Positions 1 to 8,956 are shown, counted from the stretch's first letter. The stretch is 64,000 nucleotides of DNA from Shewanella cyperi (GCF_017354985.1 NZ_CP071501.1:515501-579500), one strand, 5' to 3'. A program made the numbers and translations. The notes: a model not told the origin generated them from the sequence alone.

Positions 1-1459
1 GGCCAGCGGTTTCAAAATTGGTGATGCTGGTCTTGCCCGCATCCAGGGTGCGGTCGTGGGTCGAGGCGCCAACCGTGGTCACCCAGGGCGAGGTGTGATC
101 GGCACTGTAGAAATAGGGGCCCGAGTTACCGGCGGCCACCGCCACGGAGATACCGGCCTCACGGGCCGCCAGGAATGCCAGTTCCATGGGATCTTCCCAG
201 GGGAAGGCTTCGGCACCGCCGATGGAGAAGTTAATCACATCGACGCCGTCTTTGATGGCATCCTCGTAGGCGGCCAGAATGGCTTCCTCGGGACAGCCTG
301 AGTAAGGATCGCCGCCATTGCCCGGCCAGCAAACCTGATAAGAAATGATGTGGGCGCGGGGGGCGACACCCGAGGTATGGTCGAAGTTAAACGGCAGATT
401 GACGCCATCGCTGACCGGTTCGCCGGTGGCGGCCTGCAGCGGGGTGTTTTCTATGCGGTTGCCGGCAACCGTGCTGGCGGTGTGGGAACCGTGACCGTGA
501 TGGTCTTCACCGTTCTTGGGGCGGATAAGGTTGGTTTGCCAGGGATATTCCTGGAACTCGGGGGCTTTGTAGACATCCGTGATGATGTCATAGGAGTAGA
601 CACCGATCAGCTTGTCGTTACACAGGCTCGCGTCTTCCTGGCAATCACCGAGGAAAGCACCGCCCATTTTGGCATGGCTGGCAGCGTATTCATCGTCTGA
701 AGCAAAGGCGGGGTGGTCGGTGTTAATACCCGTGTCGATAATACCCACCACCATGCCTTCACCCTTGGCCTTGAGACCAGAGTCGGTATTGCCGCTCCAG
801 GCACTGTCGGCGTGGATAAACTCGGGGCCGCGATCGGTTCTCAGCTCGAATACCCGGCTGGGGGTGATCTTGGTGACACCCGGCACCCTGGCCATCAAAG
901 CCGCGTCCCTTTGGGTCATTTTGACCGCCACGGCGTTGTTGGCGACTGTGTACTGGTGCAGCAGCTCAAATTGGGCGCCCTGGGCCTTGGCCTGGCTCAG
1001 CAACTTGTTTTGTTTGCCCTTGAGCATGGTCTGATAGTCCTGCACCGCCGGGGCCATGGCAGCTTGGACCTGTTGCGGTTTACCCGTGCGGTTCAACAGC
1101 GAACGGGTGGCACTGAATCCCGGCAGGTTGCCATCGTAGGTGGCGACAGATTTGTCGCTGAATTGCACGATAAAGGTGTGCTCGCCCTTGATGGAATCAT
1201 CAAATTGGAACACCTGATGGGATTTTTTGGGCAGCACATGGTTCGCTTTTCCCAGGGCGACAAACATGTCGCCCTTGGCTATCTCTTGCTGCTCTTTATT
1301 GAAATCGGCCACATCCTGACCGGTGAAAGTGGGCAGATAGAAGCCCCCTTTATCACCTTGTTTCATCCCTATCTCTGCGGCCGCATAGCCGGATACACCG
1401 AGATACAGCGCTCCGCAGACCGCCAGTGCCGTCCCTTTTAACTTATGATGCGATGTCAT
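1..1459 (-). CDS. Secreted subtilisin-like (S8) serine protease, partial (C-terminal part outside window)
   Basis: The first 486 residues are visible. They show a signal peptide ending near AAAE, an inhibitor/propeptide-like region (residues about 70-200), the catalytic Asp in GIIDTGINTDH and the catalytic His in HGHGSHTAS. The catalytic Ser lies beyond the left edge. The protein is a close paralogue (most residues identical) of the next gene, 1854-7040, in tandem on the same strand, and the two share their 5' leader as well. The start is the ATG whose complement is at 1457-1459, directly followed by a typical signal peptide. S8 proteases of this type degrade extracellular protein or mature surface proteins. 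Which of these applies here cannot be read from the sequence. Confidence 0.9.
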   Translation of the reverse strand, partial: MTSHHKLKGTALAVCGALYLGVSGYAAAEIGMKQGDKGGFYLPTFTGQDVADFNKEQQEIAKGDMFVALGKANHVLPKKSHQVFQFDDSIKGEHTFIVQFSDKSVATYDGNLPGFSATRSLLNRTGKPQQVQAAMAPAVQDYQTMLKGKQNKLLSQAKAQGAQFELLHQYTVANNAVAVKMTQRDAALMARVPGVTKITPSRVFELRTDRGPEFIHADSAWSGNTDSGLKAKGEGMVVGIIDTGINTDHPAFASDDEYAASHAKMGGAFLGDCQEDASLCNDKLIGVYSYDIITDVYKAPEFQEYPWQTNLIRPKNGEDHHGHGSHTASTVAGNRIENTPLQAATGEPVSDGVNLPFNFDHTSGVAPRAHIISYQVCWPGNGGDPYSGCPEEAILAAYEDAIKDGVDVINFSIGGAEAFPWEDPMELAFLAAREAGISVAVAAGNSGPYFYSADHTSPWVTTVGASTHDRTLDAGKTSITNFETAG

Positions 1460-1644
1460 GAAAAAACTCCATGTATTCTTGTTTTTAGTGAAGTGCAGTG
1501 TGGCGAGGCCGTGCCCCGGGTGTGCATTCGGGCGCTGTTGCGGCCGGAAACGGACCGGGAACCCAAACTCCGGGCAAACCAAAGCCCCAAGCCTATTTCA
1601 GCCTGTAATTTTTGATTATTAAGGAGTTTTTCTAGCCATGCCGG

Positions 1645-1680
1645 ACAGACATTCCTGTCTGTAACCAAGTTATAACATTG
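1645..1680 (-). promoter_or_regulatory. Extended -10 promoter with adjoining dyad, upstream of first S8 protease
   Basis: Read on the minus strand there is TGTTATAAC (an extended -10, TG-N-TATAAC), followed at about the transcription start by an 18-bp dyad with 6-bp arms (ACAGAC / GTCTGT) at 1645-1662. The same arrangement lies upstream of the second protease at 7167-7203, with different arm sequences that still pair. No convincing -35 is seen. The dyad could be an operator or a 5' mRNA hairpin. The rest of the 1460-1853 gap shows only the terminator at 1789-1816. Confidence 0.5.
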
Positions 1681-1788
1681 AAGTGAAAGTGACTGTTGTT
1701 ACAATTTGTTAACGCATGCGGAGATGACGGACGTATTGGCAGTGGCGCAGACGGAGCCGTTCAAAATGGCCGCCGCTGAGATGACAAA

Positions 1789-1816
1789 AAAAGGGCCTTC
1801 AATTGAAGGCCCTTTT
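1789..1816 (-). terminator. Rho-independent terminator of S8 protease gene 1854-7040
   Basis: A stem with arms AAGGGCCTTC / GAAGGCCCTT is flanked by A- and T-runs, 38 bp past the protease stop codon. Because of the flanking runs it could work in both directions. Confidence 0.85.
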
Positions 1817-1853
1817 TATCAAGTTAAAGCAATTAAAGCATGTGCTCAGAAGG

Positions 1854-4800
1854 TTAGCGCTGGCGGCGCAGACCGCCCAGAGCCAGCAGCATCAGGCTCA
1901 ACCAACCCAGGCTACCGCCGGAACTGGACTTGGAATTGTCCGGTGTGGCAGGTGCCGGTGCGGCATTGACCTTGACCATCACAGTAGCGGTCGAGTCGGT
2001 CATCACACCGTCGGAGACTGTCACAGTAAACTCATGCTCACCCACGCCAAGACCGCTGACAGTGGCGATGGCGCTGTCGGCACCTGAGATGGTACCTGGA
2101 CCTTGCCATTCGAAGCTCAGGGCATCGTTATCCACATCGTAGGAAGTGCTGGCATCGAGGGTAACACTGCCACCTTCGGTGATGCTGATTTGCGTTGCCG
2201 CCACCATGGCCTGGGGCGCATCCTGCTCAGGTGTCACTGTCAGCATAAAGCTGGTGCTGGCCTGATCGCTGGCATGCTCGTTGTCCTGCACTGTCACTGT
2301 CACCAGGGTGTCACCGAAGAAGTCGGCTTCAGGTTTCAGGCTGAAGTGGCTGCCCTCGACTGTGGCCTGGATGTGCTCGCCGGTGACAATCACAGTGTTG
2401 CTCACCTTGTTGGCATCCAGATAGAACACCTCGATACCGGTCAGCTCGCCGTCTTCAGCCACGGTCAGGTTGGACATCTCTGCCACCTTCAGATCGCTGT
2501 TGACCTTGATGCTGTGTACCAGGGTTTGCTCTTCACCACCCTCGACCATCTGGGTCAGGTTGATATCCAGGGTCTTGCCCACGGCCTCAGGCTGGATAAC
2601 CGCCTTGAAGCTCATGTCGATGGCACTTTTCTCCGGACCGGTATAGTCGAAGCAGATCACCATGTTGTCGGTCAGCACTTCATCCAGGTTGTCGAAGCCA
2701 ACCATGGTATAGAGGTAGCCGTCTTTCGGACCGGCGTTGGTGGAGAACACGCTGTCAAAACCTTCAACAAAGACAGTACCCTTGGCCAGATTGCCGCCCA
2801 GGTTGTTGTAGGCAAACATCAGCTCGAAGCGATCGTCGCGGAAGTCGATATTGGGGCGCATTATGACCTCATAGTCATACTCATCGCCGGTCACCTTATC
2901 GGTAATGTTATCGAACTCCATGAACAGCAGATCGCCCAGATCCGGTCTGTCGGCCTCATACTGAGCCGCCAGGGTCAGGCCCCATGGGTCTTCCCAGTGA
3001 CGACGGTTCTTGGCTTCGAACGTGCCGCGCCAGAAGGCGTTCATTGACTCGTACAGGAAGCCAGGGCCGCGGTGATAGTTCATCATCCAGTAGGCGGTGT
3101 TGAACTGCATGGCACCCACAGTGTGCATGCGGATAAAGCCACCGTTGTCCTGGTTATAGAGCTTGAACTGCTCCTGGCCCATACCCCAGAACAACCAATC
3201 CATGGGGATGTCGAAGTAAGAGCGATAATCGCCCACATACCAGGATTGCTCCGGCTGCATACCGAACTCGAACAGATCTATGTAACGACCGTCGGAGAAC
3301 TCGTCGATCTTGGGCGTGCGGCACTGGGCTGAGGTCAGGCTGTTGGTCAGCACGTACTCACGGGGTACGTCGCGGGTGCTTTCCTGGGTACCGCTGAGGC
3401 TCAGACCGTGCTCATCAATTTCCAGACCATTGAGCATCTTGTCATTGACGGTTTTCAGGGTCTCGGGCGCCAGACGCATACCTTCGGGCAGGGTCAACTT
3501 GAAGCTGAAGTCCCTGTCGGCGGTTTCCAGGTTGGGCAACATCTTGAGGCTGATATCCACCACATCCATGTTGCGGGCCTTATCCTGGCTGACAGCAAAG
3601 GACACATTGTCCTTGCCGCGCTTCAGCTTCAGTGAGGTGAAGCCCAGGGTGCCTTCTTCGCCGGGCATGTTGCCCAAATCGAAGCCACCATAATAGACAT
3701 CGCCTTCAACGGCATCGGGCAGATCCCAGTTCAGGTTCAACTGGTAGTTACCGTTGCCATCGTGTTCGGCCGGGCCTTCCAGACTGAAATTGCCGGCGCT
3801 GCTGTCGTTGGACAGCAGGGCAACGCCGGTAGTGACCTTGTACTTCTGCTCTCCATAGCCGACATTCACCAGGGCTACCCAGTAGGTGCCGGGGGTGGGA
3901 TCTATGATGTCACAGAAGTTCTGCACCGAGGTGGCAGATGACTGACATACCATTTCACCGAAGTACTCGTTGCTGAGGGCATAACGGTCGGCATCCAATT
4001 CTTCCTGGGTCGGCATGAAATTACCGTTGCCGTTGGCATCCAGACCCATGGTCAGCACCGGACGCTGGCCGTAGTAGCGCGGGTTCTTGTTTTCCTCATA
4101 GCCTATCGGGTCACTGGATTGCACCTCAACCATCAGGCGCTTGGTGCCTTCCGGTACCACAACCTGGGTCACGCTCCAGCCTGCTTCGATTTGCTCTTTG
4201 CCAAGATACGGGCTGGACAAGGGCAGTTCCGCGGTGCGCAGTTCAGGCTTGACCAGACCATAGTACCTTGGGGTGAACTGGCTGTAGTTGTCGGTATTGA
4301 CCACGAAGGACTCACTGCCCTGTTCGCGGTTGAACTCAATGTCCTTGGCAAAAGGCAGCTGATCGTATTCGGACAGCGCCACCACAGGCATGTGCAGCTC
4401 GGGTGAATTGCCCGAGGTGCTGGTCAGTTTCAGCTGGCCATTGAACAGCGAGTAGTTGTTGCTGCTTTCCCAGGGATTGTCGGTGTCTTCGGGTTCTACC
4501 AGGTTACGACTGATGCTTGGGACAGTCATCTTCACCATGATGGCCTGGGTTTCCCCTGCCTTCAGGCTGAACTGGCTTGGGGAGGCCGTCAGGGTGGCGC
4601 CGTCTTCCTTCACTTCGGTGCTGACACTCCAGCTGCCATCCTTGGTGGCCTTGACTGTGCGCATCCAGGTGCACTCTTTTTCACAGCTCATGTCCACCAT
4701 TGAGGGCAGGTTGAGCCAGTTGGCTATGCCGCCGTTGTGGGGGTTGGCGTTGACATAGTTGTCTATGGTTTCGTCGAGCACCAGGCCGGTTGCATCGGCC

Positions 4801-7040
4801 TTGGCTACATCTATGGCACCGGCACCGGCCATAAAGTTGTAGGGCACATCCTGAGGTGTCGCACCTGAGTAAGGTTGGAATTTCACCTGGTTGGCCGTCA
4901 GCATCAGCGCCGATTGGATTTCTGCCGGTGTCCAGTCAGGGTGTAACTGGGTCAGCAGGGTCATGGCGCCGGCCACGTGTGGCGAGGCCATGGAGGTACC
5001 GCTCATCATGGTCCAGTCACTGGCGGCTGGATAATTGGTGAATGGCTGATCATCGGCGTTGGCGGCATAGATGTTAACGCCGGGGGCGGTCACATCCGGT
5101 ACCAGGTTGTCGAAGAAGCGGCTGGGACCCATAGAGCTGAAACGGGCCAGCAGGTTGCCATTGTTTTCATCCAGGATGTAATCGTTGGTATGGGCGGTAA
5201 TGGTACCGCGGGCAGTGCCATTGCTGCGGTTAATCCAGTTTTTCAGGGTGTAACCACTGCTGGATGCCACGTTGATCCCCGGGATCACAAAGCGATCGGC
5301 AACGGTAGCGTCACTGTAGTTGACGTTCAGCAACACCAAACCACCGGCACCACCGGCCTGAACGTTCACGGCCTTGTCGACACGGGGGATATCACCACGT
5401 TCACACACCACTATTTGATCGGCGCTGAAGGTGCCCGCAGGGAAGGGGGCGTTACAGGTCTTGGCGGCATAACCATCATTAAGATCAGGGTCAGGATAGT
5501 TTTCAGCCAGTACAAACTGACCGGAAAGCTCATCGGTAAAGCCCTTGCCCACTATATCGGTTTTGGGAATGGTATAGCTGGGGCCGGTGCTTTCAAACGC
5601 AGTAATGCTGGTTTTACCGGCATCCAGGGTGCGGTCATGGGTGGAGGCACCCACTGTGGTGACCCAGGGTGAAGTATGATCGGCACTGAAGAAATAGGGG
5701 CCGGAGTTACCTGCGGCCACGGCCACAGATATTCCTGCCTCGCGGGCGGCAAGGAAGGCCAGTTCCATGGGATCTTCCCAGGGGAATTGTTCTGAGCCAC
5801 CGATGGAGAAGTTGATTACATCAACGCCGTCTTTGATGGCGTCCTCGTAGGCCGCAAGGATTGCTTCCTCGGGACAGCCCGCATAGGGGTCGCCACCACT
5901 GCCCGGCCAGCATACCTGGTAAGATACAATGTGGGCCCGCGGCGCCACACCCGAGGTGTGGTCGAAATTAAATGGCAGATTCACACCGTCACTGACCGGC
6001 TCACCCGTGGGGGCCTGCAGTGGGGTGTTTTCTATGCGGTTACCGGCAACCGTGCTGGCGGTATGGGAGCCGTGACCATGGTGGTCTTCACCGTTACGGG
6101 GACGGATCAGTTTGGTCTGCCAGGGATACTGCTGAAATTCAGGTGCATTGTAGACCGCAGTGATGATGTCATAGGAGTAGACACCGATCAGCTTGTCGTT
6201 ACACAGGCTGGCATCTTCCTGACAGTCACCCAAAAAGGTGCCACCCATTTTCTCATGGCTGGCGGCAAACTCTGCGTCGCTGGCAAAGGCGGGATGATCG
6301 GTGTTGATGCCGGTATCGATAATGCCGACCACCATACCTTCACCCTGGGCCTTGAGACCTGAGTCGGTATTGCCGGACCAGGCGGCATCGGCATGGATAA
6401 ACTCGGGACCACGATCGGTGCGCAGCTGGAATACCCGGCTGGGGGTGATCTTGGTAACGCCGGGCACCTTGGCCATCAGCGCAGCATCCCTCTGGGTCAT
6501 CTTCACCGCCACGGCGTTGTTGGCCACGGTGAATTGGCGCACCAGCTCAAATTGGGCCCCCTTGGCTTTGGCCTGGCTCAGGAGAGTATTCTGCTTGCTG
6601 CTCAGCATGGACTGATAGTCCTGCACCGCAGGGGCCAGTACCGATTGCATGGACTGGGGTTTACTGTTTCTGTTCAGCAGCGGCTTGGTGGCACTGAAGC
6701 CCGGCAAGTTACCCTCATAGGTGGCCACAGGCTTATCGCTGAACTGGACGATAAAGGTATGCTCACCCGTGATGGAATCGTCAAATTCGAATACCTGTTG
6801 TGACCGCTTGGGTAACACATGGTTGACCTTACCCGGGGCCACAAACATATCGCCCTTGGCTATCTCTTGTTGCTGTTGGTTAAAATCGGCTACGTCCTGG
6901 CTGGTGAAGGTGGGCACATAGAAGCCCCCCTTCTCTGCCTTTTTCATGCCGATTTCGGCGGCAGCGTGACCGGATACGCCAAGATACAGCGCTCCGAAGA
7001 CTGCCAGCGCCGTCCCCTTTAATCTGTGTTGCGATGTCAT
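1854..7040 (-). CDS. Large secreted S8 serine protease with PA domain, PKD-like repeat and GlyGly-CTERM
   Basis: 1728 residues. In order: signal peptide (1-28), inhibitor-like propeptide region (about 70-200), S8 catalytic domain with Asp242, His323 (HGSH) and Ser683 (GTSMASPH), and a protease-associated (PA) domain inserted between His and Ser (about 510-640). Next come fibronectin/beta-sandwich regions and a PKD/cadherin-like repeat near 1610-1690. The C-terminus is SSSGG, a hydrophobic helix and RRQR, a GlyGly-CTERM signal processed by rhombosortase and the type II secretion route in Vibrio and Shewanella. It is probably exported and transiently anchored at the surface. It neighbours a cytochrome island. 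An S8 protease (OzpA) matures the filament cytochrome OmcZ in Geobacter, so a maturation role is possible but unproven; a nutritional role is equally likely. Confidence 0.93.
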   Translation of the reverse strand: MTSQHRLKGTALAVFGALYLGVSGHAAAEIGMKKAEKGGFYVPTFTSQDVADFNQQQQEIAKGDMFVAPGKVNHVLPKRSQQVFEFDDSITGEHTFIVQFSDKPVATYEGNLPGFSATKPLLNRNSKPQSMQSVLAPAVQDYQSMLSSKQNTLLSQAKAKGAQFELVRQFTVANNAVAVKMTQRDAALMAKVPGVTKITPSRVFQLRTDRGPEFIHADAAWSGNTDSGLKAQGEGMVVGIIDTGINTDHPAFASDAEFAASHEKMGGTFLGDCQEDASLCNDKLIGVYSYDIITAVYNAPEFQQYPWQTKLIRPRNGEDHHGHGSHTASTVAGNRIENTPLQAPTGEPVSDGVNLPFNFDHTSGVAPRAHIVSYQVCWPGSGGDPYAGCPEEAILAAYEDAIKDGVDVINFSIGGSEQFPWEDPMELAFLAAREAGISVAVAAGNSGPYFFSADHTSPWVTTVGASTHDRTLDAGKTSITAFESTGPSYTIPKTDIVGKGFTDELSGQFVLAENYPDPDLNDGYAAKTCNAPFPAGTFSADQIVVCERGDIPRVDKAVNVQAGGAGGLVLLNVNYSDATVADRFVIPGINVASSSGYTLKNWINRSNGTARGTITAHTNDYILDENNGNLLARFSSMGPSRFFDNLVPDVTAPGVNIYAANADDQPFTNYPAASDWTMMSGTSMASPHVAGAMTLLTQLHPDWTPAEIQSALMLTANQVKFQPYSGATPQDVPYNFMAGAGAIDVAKADATGLVLDETIDNYVNANPHNGGIANWLNLPSMVDMSCEKECTWMRTVKATKDGSWSVSTEVKEDGATLTASPSQFSLKAGETQAIMVKMTVPSISRNLVEPEDTDNPWESSNNYSLFNGQLKLTSTSGNSPELHMPVVALSEYDQLPFAKDIEFNREQGSESFVVNTDNYSQFTPRYYGLVKPELRTAELPLSSPYLGKEQIEAGWSVTQVVVPEGTKRLMVEVQSSDPIGYEENKNPRYYGQRPVLTMGLDANGNGNFMPTQEELDADRYALSNEYFGEMVCQSSATSVQNFCDIIDPTPGTYWVALVNVGYGEQKYKVTTGVALLSNDSSAGNFSLEGPAEHDGNGNYQLNLNWDLPDAVEGDVYYGGFDLGNMPGEEGTLGFTSLKLKRGKDNVSFAVSQDKARNMDVVDISLKMLPNLETADRDFSFKLTLPEGMRLAPETLKTVNDKMLNGLEIDEHGLSLSGTQESTRDVPREYVLTNSLTSAQCRTPKIDEFSDGRYIDLFEFGMQPEQSWYVGDYRSYFDIPMDWLFWGMGQEQFKLYNQDNGGFIRMHTVGAMQFNTAYWMMNYHRGPGFLYESMNAFWRGTFEAKNRRHWEDPWGLTLAAQYEADRPDLGDLLFMEFDNITDKVTGDEYDYEVIMRPNIDFRDDRFELMFAYNNLGGNLAKGTVFVEGFDSVFSTNAGPKDGYLYTMVGFDNLDEVLTDNMVICFDYTGPEKSAIDMSFKAVIQPEAVGKTLDINLTQMVEGGEEQTLVHSIKVNSDLKVAEMSNLTVAEDGELTGIEVFYLDANKVSNTVIVTGEHIQATVEGSHFSLKPEADFFGDTLVTVTVQDNEHASDQASTSFMLTVTPEQDAPQAMVAATQISITEGGSVTLDASTSYDVDNDALSFEWQGPGTISGADSAIATVSGLGVGEHEFTVTVSDGVMTDSTATVMVKVNAAPAPATPDNSKSSSGGSLGWLSLMLLALGGLRRQR

Positions 7041-7166
7041 GAAAAAACTCCATGTATTCTTGTTATAAGTGTGAGATTTGGCAGGGCAGGAGTTTGCTTG
7101 ACCTGAACAACAACCACATCTTGGCCAAGCCTGTTAAATAACAGTGACTTGCCCCAGCCTTACCGG

Positions 7167-7203
7167 GCAGATGTAACTATCTGCAACCCAGTTATAACAT
7201 TTG
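7167..7203 (-). promoter_or_regulatory. Extended -10 promoter with adjoining dyad, upstream of second S8 protease
   Basis: This is the counterpart of 1645-1680. On the minus strand TGTTATAAC is followed by an 18-bp dyad at 7167-7184 (arms GCAGAT / ATCTGC). Three of the six arm positions differ from the other copy's, and all remain paired. The gap 7041-7357 also holds the sigma-54 promoter at 7307-7322 for the divergent cytochrome gene; I see nothing else in it. Confidence 0.5.
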
Positions 7204-7306
7204 CAACACGCTGATAACTGTAGCAAATTGTACCATTATGCCGTGTAGTGGAGCCGGGTCACAGCCGGGAAATTTGCTTGCTGTAAAGGTGGTTAATTCA
7301 TACTGA

Positions 7307-7322
7307 TTGGCTCGAAACTTGC
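7307..7322 (+). promoter_or_regulatory. Sigma-54 (-24/-12) promoter for cytochrome c5 gene
   Basis: TTGGCTCG-N4-TTGC has GG at 7309-7310 and GC at 7321-7322, the exact spacing required by sigma-54 RNA polymerase. It predicts transcription from about 7334, 24 bp before the start codon at 7358. A sigma-54-dependent response regulator is encoded at 33754-35100 in this window. Confidence 0.72.
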
Positions 7323-7357
7323 CTTTAAAAGGCATCTGAGTTTTGTTGAGCATCATA

Positions 7358-7660
7358 ATGAAACAGCAACTTTTCCTGGTTCTGGTGGCAGCGCTGTGTC
7401 ATGGAGCGGTAAATGCGGCACCTGTCGCTTATGAAAGCGCTTGCAAGTACTGTCATGAAAGCGGGGTCGGGCATTCGCCCAAATTGCACAATCCCGATGA
7501 TTGGGCGCCCAGGTTGGTAAAGGGAATGGACCAATTGCTTCAATCAGTTAAGCAAGGTCGTAACGCCATGCCGCCTGGAGGACTTTGCCCTCAATGCAGC
7601 GATGAGGAGCTGCTGGAGGCAATTCGCTTTATGGCCGGTCACGGCCCTCTCTATCGTTAA
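7358..7660 (+). CDS. Cytochrome c5-like monoheme periplasmic protein
   Basis: 100 residues. A signal peptide (cleavage near VNA-AP) is followed by one CXXCH (CKYCH). The second half carries the marks of the cytochrome c5 family: W-P-R near residue 50, MPPGG (Met is the probable axial ligand) and the Cys pair in GLCPQCSDEEL. Its role is single-electron shuttling in the periplasm. The ATG at 7358 starts directly at the signal peptide; an in-frame TTG at 7343 is less likely. It is preceded by its own sigma-54 promoter and is separate from the next gene. Confidence 0.9.
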   Translation: MKQQLFLVLVAALCHGAVNAAPVAYESACKYCHESGVGHSPKLHNPDDWAPRLVKGMDQLLQSVKQGRNAMPPGGLCPQCSDEELLEAIRFMAGHGPLYR

Positions 7661-7838
7661 CCCAAAGGTGGCATGCTGTGACGGCGGTCACCTTTTATTT
7701 TTCTTTATCTCCAAGGAGATATATCGGGGTTTCACCAATAGTGAGAGTCCCGATTCTGAAAAGCAGGAATCCCTTTACGCCAAAGCCCGTATTTCTTGAT
7801 CGAGATCAGTTTAATTGGCCCAAAAGCCCCCAAAAAAG

Positions 7839-7856
7839 TTGGCACTGCTTTTGCCT
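7839..7856 (+). promoter_or_regulatory. Sigma-54 (-24/-12) promoter for tetraheme cytochrome
   Basis: TTGGCAC-N5-TTGCCT has GG at 7841-7842 and GC at 7853-7854, a near-consensus -24/-12 element with correct spacing. It predicts transcription from about 7866, leaving an 84-base leader before the ATG at 7950. No clear UAS for the activator could be picked out in 7661-7838. Confidence 0.82.
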
Positions 7857-7949
7857 ATTAAGAGGTATGCAAGCGGGAACCTTATAAAACGGTGCGGTTG
7901 CAAAAAGTGACAGCATCAAAGAAATCTAGCTAATAGTGAGAGATGGGAT

Positions 7950-8873
7950 ATGAATAACTTACTTAAACTCAGTCTGGCGGTGGCAACCGTGCTGATGGCA
8001 GGCAATGCCATGGCAGTTCAAACCAAGAGTATTGTCGACTCTAAACATAACCTGGGTAGCACTTCAGTTGCTTCTCCAACTGCAACCCGTAACTCAACTA
8101 CAGCAACGACTGAAGTGTGCGTGTTCTGTCATACCCCTCACGGTGGCGTAGCTAAAGATGGTGATGGTAATGCAGTGGCTCCTTTGTGGAACAAATCTCT
8201 GCCGGCCAAAGCCAGTTTTTCTACTTATAACACTTTGGGTACCGCAACCCTGCAAGGTTCTGTGACTTCTGTGGGTTCGGTTTCTATCGCCTGTCTGTCT
8301 TGCCACGATGGTTCCCAGGCTATGGACGTGATGATCAACCAACCTGGCTCCGGTGGGTATAATGCAGCAGGTGCTCGTCTCGCTGGTACCTGGACTTCTC
8401 CAGATGGTACTGTTGATACCGCGACAGGTAAGATGAAAACAACAGATCCAATACCAGGTCTTGGTACTGATTTAACCAATGACCATCCTATTGGTATCCA
8501 GTATGCCGGTGGTCTGCGTTCAGGTCAGACTGACAGATCACTGTCTGCCAGCTACAAAAATCCCGATTTCCGCGGTTTGGCCTCCACCAGCATTAACGGA
8601 AATACTGTTTGGTATGTACCTGTACCTGCTACCAACGCAACTACTGGTGTAGCGAACGCTATCAACGGAACCCAGATTTCTCCCGTATCCGGTATCCGTA
8701 ACAAGACAGATATGGCGCTCTACACTCGTACCGATGCTGGCATTGATGCCGGTGCAGCACAGCCTTTCGTAGAGTGTGCTTCTTGCCACGATCCTCACCA
8801 GGCCGATACCAAAACTTTCCTGCGTATCGACAACACAGGAAGTGCAGTATGTCTGGCCTGTCACGTGAAATAA
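7950..8873 (+). CDS. Tetraheme c-type cytochrome, OmcE-like candidate extracellular filament subunit
   Basis: 307 residues with a signal peptide (1-22, AMA-V). The four CXXCH motifs start at residues 57, 115, 276 and 301. The whole protein has only four further His: H33 (SKHN), H64 (CHTPH), H179 (NDHP) and H283 (CHDPH). That gives exactly eight His for four bis-His hemes. The landmark order CHTPHG, APLWN, CLSCHDG, LTNDHPI, CASCHDPH, FLR, CLACH plus a short tail is what I recall for OmcE-type cytochromes, which polymerise into heme nanowires in Geobacter and archaea. The N-terminal pattern recurs in the 11-heme protein at 17000-19384. The gene stands alone between a sigma-54 promoter and a strong terminator, as expected for an abundant structural protein. 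Polymerisation is inferred; a soluble tetraheme shuttle is the alternative. Confidence 0.85.
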   Translation: MNNLLKLSLAVATVLMAGNAMAVQTKSIVDSKHNLGSTSVASPTATRNSTTATTEVCVFCHTPHGGVAKDGDGNAVAPLWNKSLPAKASFSTYNTLGTATLQGSVTSVGSVSIACLSCHDGSQAMDVMINQPGSGGYNAAGARLAGTWTSPDGTVDTATGKMKTTDPIPGLGTDLTNDHPIGIQYAGGLRSGQTDRSLSASYKNPDFRGLASTSINGNTVWYVPVPATNATTGVANAINGTQISPVSGIRNKTDMALYTRTDAGIDAGAAQPFVECASCHDPHQADTKTFLRIDNTGSAVCLACHVK

Positions 8874-8887
8874 TGTGATCCAGCTAG

Positions 8888-8922
8888 AAAAAGACTAACA
8901 GCTCAGGCTGTTAGTCTTTTTG
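8888..8922 (+). terminator. Strong rho-independent terminator after tetraheme cytochrome
   Basis: A long stem (arms AAAGACTAACAGC / GCTGTTAGTCTTT with a four-base loop) ends in a T-run, 15 bp past the stop codon. It isolates the tetraheme gene from the operon downstream. Confidence 0.93.
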
Positions 8923-8936
8923 CTATCTGGAGCGCC

Positions 8937-8956
8937 ATGTAAAATAAGTGTTACAT
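8937..8956. promoter_or_regulatory. Inverted repeat in promoter region of the PPIase-barrel operon
   Basis: ATGTAA-N8-TTACAT is a perfect 6-bp dyad about 75 bp upstream of the first gene of the operon. A TATAAT hexamer lies at 9006-9011, close to the start codon. The dyad is a possible operator; no factor is assigned. Confidence 0.35.

Noticed and set aside
2103..3047. A 314-codon plus-strand frame
   Set aside because: Antisense to the large S8 protease; His-rich nonsense composition.
7602..7887. Short plus-strand frames in the gap before the tetraheme gene
   Set aside because: They cover the sigma-54 promoter and have no family resemblance; the gap is better read as regulatory.
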